This document shows positions 56,985 through 64,000 of a stretch of DNA of 64,000 bases, piece by piece (the stretch's first letter is position 1; each line of letters starts with the position of its first letter). The notes beneath the pieces are model-generated. The model ran no database searches. It was given only the letters and a program-made list of their open reading frames with translations, and was not told the origin of the DNA. Position numbers and translations under genes: made by a program. Source of the stretch: Hymenobacter mucosus (GTDB taxonomy: Bacteria > Bacteroidota > Bacteroidia > Cytophagales > Hymenobacteraceae); contig NZ_FZNS01000007.1 in assembly GCF_900188255.1 (NCBI RefSeq), forward strand, positions 145,900-209,899, in the 5' to 3' direction.

Positions 56985-57016
56985 CAACGTCCTACCCTCA
57001 GCCGGGTAGGACGTTG
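56985..57016 (+). terminator. Hairpin terminator after the EthD gene
   Basis: A 13-bp perfect stem (56985-56997 / 57004-57016) with a 6-nt loop, followed by CTTTGTATAT. It separates the AraC/SDR/EthD unit from the two-component system. Confidence 0.85.
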
Positions 57017-57178
57017 CTTTGTATATACCTACTGGTTAAGCCTCCACGCAAAAACTATTTGCTTTCGGAATGGCGAGTTGGCTTACTGTGCGCCTTATGC
57101 CAACGAGCTGTTCGCTCCCGGCACCGAGCAGCTTATGGATGGTTTCTGTATTTTCAGCCGACGTTAGTCTGCTTGCCC

Positions 57179-57862
57179 ATGAAGATACTGTTGGTAGAAG
57201 ATCATCCCGAACTGGCCAAAAGCATTGCCAGCTACCTCACCCAGGAACGCTATATCTGCGAAGTTGCGTCTACGTTCGACGAGGCCCGTGAGAAGCTGAT
57301 CCTGTTTACGTACGACTGCGTGCTGCTCGATATTATGCTCCCCGATGGCAACGGCATCAACTTGCTGAAGTTGCTTCGCAAGGATGGCATAGAGAGTAGC
57401 GTGATTATTATATCGGCCCAAAATGCCCTCGACTTCAAGCTGACCGGCCTGAGCGAAGGCGCCGATGACTACATCACCAAGCCTTTTCCCCTGCCCGAGC
57501 TGCACGCCCGCATCAAGGCCATTATGCGCCGGCGCAGCCCCCACAAAAACAACGTCCTTACCTTTCTCGACCTCACCGCCGACCTGGAATCAATGGAGTG
57601 CCGGGTAAATGGCAAGCTTTTGCACCTTACCCGCAAGGAAACCAACCTGCTGCTGTACTTTATCAACAACAAAGGCCGAATGCTGACGCGCCAGGCCATT
57701 GCTGCTCACCTCTGGGGCGACTACACCGACAACCTTGATAGCGTGGACTTTGTGTACCAGCATGTAAAAAATCTGCGCAAGAAAATTACCGACGCTGGTG
57801 GCAAGGATTACATCAGTACGGTATATGGCTTGGGCTACAAACTAAACGCCGGGGAAGAGTGA
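57179..57862 (+). CDS. OmpR-type response regulator
   Basis: 227 residues. The receiver starts MKILLVEDHPELAKS, with acceptor Asp51 in CVLLDIMLPDGNG and Lys in DDYITKPF. The winged-helix domain has HLTRKETNLLLYFINNKGRMLTRQ and YQHVKNLRKKI, ending YISTVYGLGYKL. The ATG at 57179 is the natural start; in-frame sequence upstream is not receiver-like. The kinase GTG overlaps its TGA. The two-component pair sits just before the dicarboxylate transporter genes and probably controls them. Confidence 0.95.
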   Translation: MKILLVEDHPELAKSIASYLTQERYICEVASTFDEAREKLILFTYDCVLLDIMLPDGNGINLLKLLRKDGIESSVIIISAQNALDFKLTGLSEGADDYITKPFPLPELHARIKAIMRRRSPHKNNVLTFLDLTADLESMECRVNGKLLHLTRKETNLLLYFINNKGRMLTRQAIAAHLWGDYTDNLDSVDFVYQHVKNLRKKITDAGGKDYISTVYGLGYKLNAGEE

Positions 57863-59133
57863 AACTCAACTACCGCTACACCATAGCTTACGCGGTTATT
57901 ACCTTCTTCGTGCTGTCCATTGGGTTTGCCATTGTGTACGCGGCCTTGTCGCGTAGCGTCACGCAAACCACCATTGGCAAGCTGCGGCACTTAAACGAGG
58001 TAGTAGCTGCCCAGCTGCGCTCCGGCCGCGACTATTCTCGGCATCCGTCGCGGGCGCACGTGCAGGTGCAGCAGGTGGAGGGGCTTACTCCGGCTAATCG
58101 GGGAGACCAAGTGCAGGTGCGCGACGAGTGGGACTCCACCCTGCAGTCGATGGTAACTGCGGTACGCCTTACTACCTACCCCGTAGTGCGGGGGCAGTAC
58201 TATATCGTGACCAGCAAGGCTGTGGTAGTAGAGCCGAGCGACGTGTACCTGACGGGCTTGGTGCTAGTGTTTGCCTGGACGTTTGTGTTCCTACTGGCCC
58301 TGGTGGTTATTCTCAGCGAAGTCATTTCCTGGCGCATCCTCAAGCCCTTCAACGCCATTTTGCGGGGTATTCAACGGTTTCAGCTCGGCCAACCTACTAC
58401 CCTTCGCCTGGAGCCAAGCCGCACCGCCGAGTTTAATGTGCTCAGCGACTTTCTGGTGACCATGACCACGCGGGCCCAGAGTGATTATCAGGGGCTAAAA
58501 GAGTTTTCGGAAAACGCTTCCCATGAGCTGCAAACGCCCATTGCCAGCATCAAAGCCAAAATTGAGCTGCTCATTGACTCTGATTTATCGGAGAAACAGC
58601 TGCTGATGCTTACGGCCATGCACGACGAGTTGGAGCGCCTGGCTAAAATCAACCAGTCGCTGACGCTGCTGGCTAAGCTGGAGCACTTCGAGATGCACCC
58701 GGCCACCCTCACCGACCTAAGCACCCTGGTATCTGCTACCGAAGCCGCCTTCGCCGACTTGGCAGAAATGAAGGGCTTACGTACAGTTCAGCACATTACC
58801 CCCGGCGTACAAGTACCCCTGGATGCAGCCCTGGCCCAACTGCTACTCAACAACCTGCTCAGCAACGCTATCCGGCATAACTTACCCAACGGCGAAGTCC
58901 GTATTTTACTGTCTACTAGCGCCTTGCTAATTGAAAATACCGGTAATGCCCCCTCTACTCCGGTTAATGAACTGTTCGGCCGCTTTAAGAAGGGCAACGC
59001 CGCCCTCGACTCCATTGGCATTGGCCTGGCCATTGTAAAACGGATTTGCGAATTATATGGTCACCAGATTGAGTATACCTACGCGGATGGTTGGCACCGC
59101 ATGCGCGTGGTTTTTGCTCCAGTTTCTGCATAG
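57859..59133 (+). CDS. Membrane sensor histidine kinase
   Basis: 424 residues. A first membrane helix (TIAYAVITFFVLSIGFAIVYA), a ~115-residue periplasmic segment and a second helix (LTGLVLVFAWTFVFLLALVVIL) are followed by a HAMP-like linker, HisKA with SENASHELQTPIAS (acceptor His222) and HATPase (LLLNNLLSNAIRHN, IGIGLAIVKRI). The G1 box reads ENTGNAP, weaker than DxGxG. GTG 57859 overlaps the regulator's stop. Its periplasmic domain would sense a ligand; given the neighbours, a dicarboxylate is plausible. Confidence 0.9.
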   Translation: MKLNYRYTIAYAVITFFVLSIGFAIVYAALSRSVTQTTIGKLRHLNEVVAAQLRSGRDYSRHPSRAHVQVQQVEGLTPANRGDQVQVRDEWDSTLQSMVTAVRLTTYPVVRGQYYIVTSKAVVVEPSDVYLTGLVLVFAWTFVFLLALVVILSEVISWRILKPFNAILRGIQRFQLGQPTTLRLEPSRTAEFNVLSDFLVTMTTRAQSDYQGLKEFSENASHELQTPIASIKAKIELLIDSDLSEKQLLMLTAMHDELERLAKINQSLTLLAKLEHFEMHPATLTDLSTLVSATEAAFADLAEMKGLRTVQHITPGVQVPLDAALAQLLLNNLLSNAIRHNLPNGEVRILLSTSALLIENTGNAPSTPVNELFGRFKKGNAALDSIGIGLAIVKRICELYGHQIEYTYADGWHRMRVVFAPVSA

Positions 59134-59207
59134 CTACGGAAGCGCAAAAGACCAATCAAATTTTGGCAAAATGCAAAACTTCAGGTCTGACTTAACATTT
59201 CTTTAAA

Positions 59208-59266
59208 ATTCCTTCAAAATCGATTCCTTCATTTGCCTAATACAATGCAGTGAGTAATGACTCACT
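59208..59266 (+). promoter_or_regulatory. Candidate operator before the permease gene: direct repeat and dyad
   Basis: The 9-mer ATTCCTTCA occurs twice (59208-59216 and 59223-59231, 15 bp apart). A dyad AGTGAGT-N4-ACTCACT follows at 59249-59266. Both lie between the kinase stop and the permease ATG at 59306, where a promoter is expected. Binding by the adjacent OmpR-type regulator is an inference. Confidence 0.45.
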
Positions 59267-59305
59267 TAAACAAACACCCTAGAGTAGGCCTTTTAACCTT
59301 TCTTC

Positions 59306-60661
59306 ATGACGTCTTCTTTTCCCTTTGCTCCTGCTACCTCCTCTGCTTTGCCGGAGTCAGCACAGAGTGTGGAAAAGATTTCCCGGCGGCGGCTAAAGGC
59401 CATCTTTAGCGGGTCGGTAGGCAACCTAGTGGAGTGGTACGACTGGTACGTTTTCTCGGCGTTTTCCCTGTACTTCTCGGCCTCCTTCTTCCCCTCCGAC
59501 GATACCACCGCGCAGCTCCTGCAAACAGCTGGCATTTTCGCTTTGGGGTTTCTGATGCGCCCCATTGGCGGCTGGATGTTTGGCCGCATTGCCGACAAGG
59601 TAGGCCGCAAGCAGTCCATGACCCTATCGGTGCTGCTAATGTCGCTGGGGTCGTTGCTGATTTCGCTTACGCCTACCTACCAAACGGTGGGCATTGTGGC
59701 ACCCGTGATGCTGCTCACGGCCCGGCTGCTGCAAGGCCTGAGCGTGGGAGGGGAGTACGGGGTATCGGCTACTTACTTCAGCGAAATGGCTACCCAGGGC
59801 CGGCGCGGCTTTTATTCTAGCGTGCTGTATTTCACCCTGATTAGTGCGCAACTGCTGGCCCTCGGGGTTCAGCTGGTGCTCCAAAACGTGCTGCTCACCG
59901 ATGCGCAGCTGCAGGACTGGGGCTGGCGCATCCCGTTTGTACTGGGCGCTGTCTTCTCCATTGTGGCCCTGTACCTACGGCAGAACCTGGATGAAACTAC
60001 CGCTTTTGAGGCTCAACGCGAGGTGCCAGAAGAACAACGCGGCAGCTTGCGGGTACTGCGGCAACACCCGCGGGCCGTGCTTACGGTAGTGGGGCTCACC
60101 ATGGGCGGCACGCTGGCGTTCTACACGTTCACGGCCTACATGCTGAAGTTTCTGGTAAATACTGCCCACATGGCTAAAGCTACGGCTACCAACGTCTGCT
60201 TTTTGTCCCTGATCTTCTTCGCCGCCTTGCAGCCTTTGTTTGGTAGCTGGTCCGATAAGATTGGGCGCCGACCATTGCTGCTGGGCTTTGGGCTGCTGGG
60301 CGCCGTGGGCACCGTGCCCCTGCTCACGGCCCTGAGCCACACCACCAACCCGTGGCTGGCGCTGCCCCTCCTGCTAGTGGCGCTTACGATTGTGAGTGGC
60401 TACAGTGCCATCAATGCTGTAGTGAAAGCCGAGCTGTTTCCAGTAGAAATTCGGGCCTTGGGCATTGGCCTGCCCCACGCCCTCACGGTAGCCTTGTTCG
60501 GGGGCACTGCCGAGTACATTGCCCTCTGGTTTAAAGGGGCCGGCCACGAATCGTATTTCTATTGGTACATCGCCGGCTGCATTGCCATTTCGTTTTTGGT
60601 TTTCCTGCGCATGCCAGAAACCAAAAATGCCTCCCGCCTCGATGCGGACCATATTCCCTAG
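59306..60661 (+). CDS. MHS-family MFS permease, 2-oxoglutarate/dicarboxylate type (KgtP-like)
   Basis: 451 residues with 12 membrane segments. The metabolite:H+ symporter (MHS) hallmarks are present: GNLVEWYDWYVFSAFSLYFSA, LGFLMRPIGGWMFGRIADKVGRK (the MFS loop 2-3 signature) and ARLLQGLSVGGEYGVSATY. The KgtP/ProP/CitA group transports 2-oxoglutarate, citrate, proline or shikimate with protons. The neighbours (DctA, porin, malic enzyme) favour an organic acid. The exact substrate is an inference. Confidence 0.85.
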   Translation: MTSSFPFAPATSSALPESAQSVEKISRRRLKAIFSGSVGNLVEWYDWYVFSAFSLYFSASFFPSDDTTAQLLQTAGIFALGFLMRPIGGWMFGRIADKVGRKQSMTLSVLLMSLGSLLISLTPTYQTVGIVAPVMLLTARLLQGLSVGGEYGVSATYFSEMATQGRRGFYSSVLYFTLISAQLLALGVQLVLQNVLLTDAQLQDWGWRIPFVLGAVFSIVALYLRQNLDETTAFEAQREVPEEQRGSLRVLRQHPRAVLTVVGLTMGGTLAFYTFTAYMLKFLVNTAHMAKATATNVCFLSLIFFAALQPLFGSWSDKIGRRPLLLGFGLLGAVGTVPLLTALSHTTNPWLALPLLLVALTIVSGYSAINAVVKAELFPVEIRALGIGLPHALTVALFGGTAEYIALWFKGAGHESYFYWYIAGCIAISFLVFLRMPETKNASRLDADHIP

Positions 60662-60785
60662 CCGCTGCGGCTATTTTCCCATTTGGCCTTAGCAGCGTGC
60701 CGCCACCCGGGCGGTGGTTGCGGGCCACGCCTTTGCTATCCGACGCTCGCGCCGGAAATCTCCCACCTCTTCTTCATTCCCTCCC

Positions 60786-62153
60786 ATGAAACGACTGTAT
60801 TCTAACCTAACCGTGCAGGTACTGACGGCCATTGCCCTCGGCGTGGTAGTTGGCGCGCTGTTTCCTTCCTTCGGGGCCGCGCTCAAGCCAATTGCCGATA
60901 CGTTTATCAGCCTGATCAAAATGCTGATTACTCCCATCATCTTCCTGACGGTGGTGCTGGGTATTGCCGGCATGGGCAGCATGAAGAAGGTAGGCCGCGT
61001 GGGCGGCAAGGCCCTGCTCTACTTCGAGGTTGTGACCACTCTGGCCCTGGGTATTGGCATTGTGGTGGCGAACCTAACCCAGCCCGGCGCCGGCGTGCAA
61101 GACACTGCCCAGGCCGTCATGCAAGACTCCAAGAAAGCCGAGGAAGCGGCCAAGTTCACGTCTCAGGCCGGGGAGATGAACTGGGTGGAGTTCTTTACCC
61201 ACATCGTGCCCGACAACGTGGTAGGTGCCTTCGCCAAGGGCGACATCCTACAGGTGCTGCTGTTCTCGGTGTTGTTCGGGCTGGCCCTCAACCGCATGGG
61301 CGACATGGCCCAGCCCCTGGTAAAGACGTTTGACCGTCTTTCGCACGCTATGTTCGGGGTGCTTGCCATGGTAATGAAGCTGGCCCCGCTGGGTGCCTTT
61401 GGCGGTATGGCCTTCACCATTGGCAAGTACGGTATTGCCACGCTGCTGCCCTTGGGCAAGCTCATGCTGGTGGTATATGTCACCATGTTCTTGTTCGTGT
61501 TCGTGGTCCTGAACCTGATTTTGCGCTACTACAAGCTGCGGCTGGGGCCCTACTTGCGCTTTATCAAGGAAGAAATTCTGCTGGTACTGGGCACATCCTC
61601 ATCGGAGTCGGCGCTGCCGCGCATGATTGATAAGATGGAGCGCTATGGCTGCTCCCGCTCGGTAGCAGGCCTGGTAATTCCCACCGGCTACTCTTTTAAC
61701 CTCGATGGCACGAGCATCTACCTTTCTATTGCCGTTATTTTCCTGGCTCAGGCCTTCAACATTCCACTTTCCTTCACCCAGCAACTTAGCCTCATTGCCA
61801 TCCTTATTGTTACCAGCAAGGGCGCGGCCGGCGTAACGGGCTCGGGCTTTATCGTGCTGGCATCTACACTGGCCGCCACCAATGTCATTCCGGTGGAAAG
61901 CGTGGCTCTGCTGTTGGGCGTAGACCGCTTCATGAGCGAAGCTCGCGCCATTACCAACGTCATTGGTAACGGGGTAGCTTCGCTGGTAATTGCTAAGAGC
62001 GAGGGTGAGTTCGACGAGAACCGTCACCAGCTGGCCCTAGCCGGCCGCTCTGTACCCGAGGAGCTAGCACCTGAGCCCGCCTCCCTGCTGCCCCGCGTAG
62101 AAGTGCCCGGCCACTCCCACCAGGAAGTGCCCATGGTAGCCGTAAAACACTAA
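60786..62153 (+). CDS. dctA: C4-dicarboxylate:H+ symporter DctA
   Basis: 455 residues. MKRLYSNLTVQVLTAIALGVVVG is the DctA start; then come FISLIKMLITPIIFLTVVLGIA, the re-entrant loop serine motif LGTSSSESALPRM, and PTGYSFNLDGTSIYLS followed by SKGAAGVTGSGFIVL, all strongly conserved in the DAACS family. It imports fumarate, malate and succinate across the inner membrane. The ATG at 60786 is 124 bp after the permease stop. A hairpin follows the gene. Confidence 0.95.
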   Translation: MKRLYSNLTVQVLTAIALGVVVGALFPSFGAALKPIADTFISLIKMLITPIIFLTVVLGIAGMGSMKKVGRVGGKALLYFEVVTTLALGIGIVVANLTQPGAGVQDTAQAVMQDSKKAEEAAKFTSQAGEMNWVEFFTHIVPDNVVGAFAKGDILQVLLFSVLFGLALNRMGDMAQPLVKTFDRLSHAMFGVLAMVMKLAPLGAFGGMAFTIGKYGIATLLPLGKLMLVVYVTMFLFVFVVLNLILRYYKLRLGPYLRFIKEEILLVLGTSSSESALPRMIDKMERYGCSRSVAGLVIPTGYSFNLDGTSIYLSIAVIFLAQAFNIPLSFTQQLSLIAILIVTSKGAAGVTGSGFIVLASTLAATNVIPVESVALLLGVDRFMSEARAITNVIGNGVASLVIAKSEGEFDENRHQLALAGRSVPEELAPEPASLLPRVEVPGHSHQEVPMVAVKH

Positions 62154-62165
62154 GCATTGCTGGCG

Positions 62166-62195
62166 AGCCTGGCCCGCAATGTAGCGGGCTAGGCT
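62166..62195 (+). terminator. Hairpin terminator after dctA
   Basis: A 12-bp stem with one G-U pair (62166-62177 / 62184-62195) and the loop AATGTA, 12 nt after the stop and followed by TTCCC. Read-through to the porin may still occur. Confidence 0.7.
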
Positions 62196-62313
62196 TTCCC
62201 TACGTCTGCCCCAACCTCCTTCTGCTGTCCAGGCTCCGTTTCTTCCCGGTTTCACCGGGAATGTGGGCGCCGCCTTGCCTCTACTGAACTCCCACTTCTC
62301 CGCTCTCTTCCCG

Positions 62314-63786
62314 ATGAATAACTTGTTACGCTGTGTGCTAGCGGCAGGTACGCTCTTAACCGTTGCTGGCGCTCAGGCCCAGGTGGTGGTGCCTCCTACC
62401 ACCGGCCGTGCCCCCGACCCCGCCCCCACCAACCTGCCCCAAGCCAAACCCGCGCCCACGAAGTCTGCCCCGTATGCGGGAGGCATGAAAATCAATATTT
62501 CGGCCGATGGGTCGAAGTACGTGCGCATTATGACGGCCCACCAACTCTGGGTGCGCTACAACGAAAACAACACCGGCACCGTGTCGGCCACCGAGGAGGC
62601 CACCCCCGATCAAGTTGATTTTGGCCTGCGCCGCTCCCGGGTGCTGCTGGTTTCGCAGCTAAACCCGCGCTTTCTAGTAGTTACGCAGCTAGGCATCAAT
62701 GGGCAAAGCACCATTTCGGGCGGGGCCCCCGGCGAGCCAACCGGCCCCGGCAAAAAGCCCCAGTTCTACCTGCACGACGCGCTAGTAGAGTACAAGGTGA
62801 ACAAGTACCTGAGCGTTGGGGGTGGGCTGCACTACTACAATGGCATCTCACGCCAAACTAGCTTTGCCGCTTTTTCCCTGATAGCCCTCGACGTACCCGG
62901 TACCCAGTCGCCGGTTATTGATGCTATTGACCAAACTGGCCGGGGATTGGGGATGTACGCCCGGGGCCGGGTCGGCAACTTCGATTATCGGCTCGCGGTG
63001 AACGATGCGTTTCGTAACAACGTGAGCAGCACGCCGGCTACGCTGGCTACCAACGTGGCCCAGTTTAACCCCCGCAGCCGCGGCAAAGTATTGCAAGGCT
63101 ACTTCGACTGGGAGTTTCTGGATAAAGAGCTGAACCTGGTGCCTTTTGCGGTGGGCAATTACCTCGGAGCCCGGCGGGTATTCAACCTGGGTACGGGTTT
63201 CCTGTACTACGCCAACGGCATGTATGCGCGGCCCCAGCAGGCGCCCACGCCCTTGCCTACCACCACGGCCGGGGCCTGGGCCATTCCCTACGCCAAACAC
63301 GACTTGAGCGTGTTGTCGGCCGACCTGTTTTATGATACGCCGGTAGATACTGCCGCACGCAACCAAACTGCCTTTACGGTGTATGCGGCCGCTTACAAGT
63401 ATAATATGGGCCCGAACTATGTGCGCTACGGTGGCACGCTAAACCCAGGCTCTGGGTCGGGGGCGCTCCGGGGCAACTCAGTACCCGTAGTGGGTACCGG
63501 CACGGCCCAAACCATTCAAACCGGGTTTTTGCTGCCCCGCCGCCTGCTGGGCCCCAAGGTGCGGTTACAGCCGTACGCGTCCTACATCCACGGCCGCTAC
63601 GAGGGCCTGCGCCGCGAAGACGGCGACATTCAGGACGTACACATCCTGGATGGTGGGGTGAATGTGCTGCTCGACGGCCACCAAGCCAAAGTAACCCTGA
63701 ACTACCGCGCCCGCCCCGATTTCAACAACGTCGAGAATATCGATTACCGGCCGGAAGTGACCATGCAGCTTCAGGTGATTCTGTAG
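62314..63786 (+). CDS. Outer-membrane porin-like protein
   Basis: 490 residues. Signal peptide MNNLLRCVLAAGTLLTVAGAQ, then a proline-rich linker (~25-55), then a beta-barrel: YVRIMTAHQLWVRYNEN, DFGLRRSRVLLVSQLNPRFLVVTQLG, FYLHDALVEYKVNKYLSVGGGLHYYNG, and a C-terminus YRPEVTMQLQVIL with the aromatic/hydrophobic alternation of barrel strands. It resembles the phosphate-selective porin O/P-like family. It probably admits the dicarboxylates that DctA then imports. The ATG at 62314 is chosen for the signal. Confidence 0.8.
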   Translation: MNNLLRCVLAAGTLLTVAGAQAQVVVPPTTGRAPDPAPTNLPQAKPAPTKSAPYAGGMKINISADGSKYVRIMTAHQLWVRYNENNTGTVSATEEATPDQVDFGLRRSRVLLVSQLNPRFLVVTQLGINGQSTISGGAPGEPTGPGKKPQFYLHDALVEYKVNKYLSVGGGLHYYNGISRQTSFAAFSLIALDVPGTQSPVIDAIDQTGRGLGMYARGRVGNFDYRLAVNDAFRNNVSSTPATLATNVAQFNPRSRGKVLQGYFDWEFLDKELNLVPFAVGNYLGARRVFNLGTGFLYYANGMYARPQQAPTPLPTTTAGAWAIPYAKHDLSVLSADLFYDTPVDTAARNQTAFTVYAAAYKYNMGPNYVRYGGTLNPGSGSGALRGNSVPVVGTGTAQTIQTGFLLPRRLLGPKVRLQPYASYIHGRYEGLRREDGDIQDVHILDGGVNVLLDGHQAKVTLNYRARPDFNNVENIDYRPEVTMQLQVIL

Positions 63787-63874
63787 GCTGCACCTCATGA
63801 ACCACAAAAGGGGGTACGCGCGCCCTGCTATTTACTGCTAAGCCTGCGTACCCTCTCTACTTCCTTTGTTTTCC

Positions 63875-64000
63875 ATGCTTACGATTAACAAACAAGACGC
63901 GCTCGACTACCACTCGCAGGAGCCCGCCGGCAAGATTGAAGTAGTGCCCACCAAGCCCGTCAGCACCCAGCTCGACCTGGCCCTGGCCTACTCGCCCGGC
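63875..64000 (+). CDS. maeB: NADP-dependent malic enzyme, N-terminal fragment
   Basis: The first 42 residues up to the window edge read DALDYHSQEPAGKIEVVPTK, then QLDLALAYSPG, the invariant opening of the NADP-malic enzyme (MaeB type), which decarboxylates malate to pyruvate. The rest lies beyond the window. It is the metabolic end point of the preceding uptake genes. A loose stem (63812-63819/63846-63853) precedes it. Confidence 0.9.
   Translation, partial: MLTINKQDALDYHSQEPAGKIEVVPTKPVSTQLDLALAYSPG

Noticed and set aside
63812..63853. Stem before the malic enzyme gene as terminator or riboswitch
   Set aside because: 8-bp stem with a 26-nt loop; no known riboswitch features.
1..64000. tRNA, rRNA or prophage genes
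   Set aside because: I looked for TPsiC-arm-like motifs, rRNA landmarks and phage structural proteins and saw none; a covariance-model scan would be decisive.

Overview
The window looks like chromosomal DNA of a Bacteroidota species of the Cytophagales, most probably Hymenobacter or a close relative. The evidence is a SusC/SusD pair with a FecI/FecR-type regulator, a PorP/SprF protein beside a giant repeat protein with a gliding/T9SS type B C-terminal domain, very large multi-PAS histidine kinases, a PafA-like phosphatase, and weak or absent Shine-Dalgarno sequences in a GC-rich genome. I assign the genus from recall of protein families, not from a search. I saw no rRNA, tRNA, CRISPR array, prophage or intact insertion sequence.

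Layout. 1-1.1 kb: the tail of a vanadium-haloperoxidase/PAP2-like gene, then decayed DNA with a 17-bp inverted-repeat pair and a STAS-like pseudogene. 1.2-4.9 kb: two PAS histidine kinases, the second broken by a -1 frameshift. 5.5-11.2 kb: an MFS exporter, a DUF4239 membrane protein, a GNAT acetyltransferase, a decayed phosphinothricin/ArsN-type acetyltransferase, a small membrane protein and a roadblock/LC7 protein. 11.9-15.1 kb: a 1064-residue PAS/GAF kinase. 15.4-18.1 kb: an LVIVD lipoprotein coupled to an outer-membrane protein, then a decayed class B3 metallo-beta-lactamase. 18.6-24.5 kb: a 1626-residue T9SS type B repeat protein and PorP/SprF. 24.8-29.2 kb: three lipoproteins (PhoX-like, di-haem peroxidase, Asp-box). 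29.4-37.8 kb (minus strand): tricorn protease, GH42 beta-galactosidase, DoxX, bestrophin and a USP-like protein.

38.1-46.6 kb is a trans-envelope signalling locus: ECF sigma factor, secreted PafA-like phosphatase, FecR anti-sigma, SusC with an STN signalling domain, and SusD. The unusual point is the phosphatase lying between sigma and anti-sigma. It suggests release of phosphate from an imported nutrient. 47.2-53.2 kb holds a NarX-type PAS/GAF kinase with its NarL-type regulator and several small proteins. 53.7-56.9 kb holds an AraC regulator, a PRISE-like SDR and a double-EthD protein.

57.2-64.0 kb reads as one metabolic module: an OmpR-type regulator and kinase, an MHS-family permease (KgtP-like), DctA, an outer-membrane porin and the start of NADP-malic enzyme. 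Together these would sense, import and decarboxylate C4-dicarboxylates or 2-oxoglutarate. The promoter in front of the permease carries a direct repeat and a dyad that could be the regulator's sites.

Two themes recur. First, gene decay: at least three unannotatable pseudogenes in apparent gaps, plus one frameshifted kinase. Second, long, often perfect terminator hairpins (up to 28 bp) directly after gene ends.
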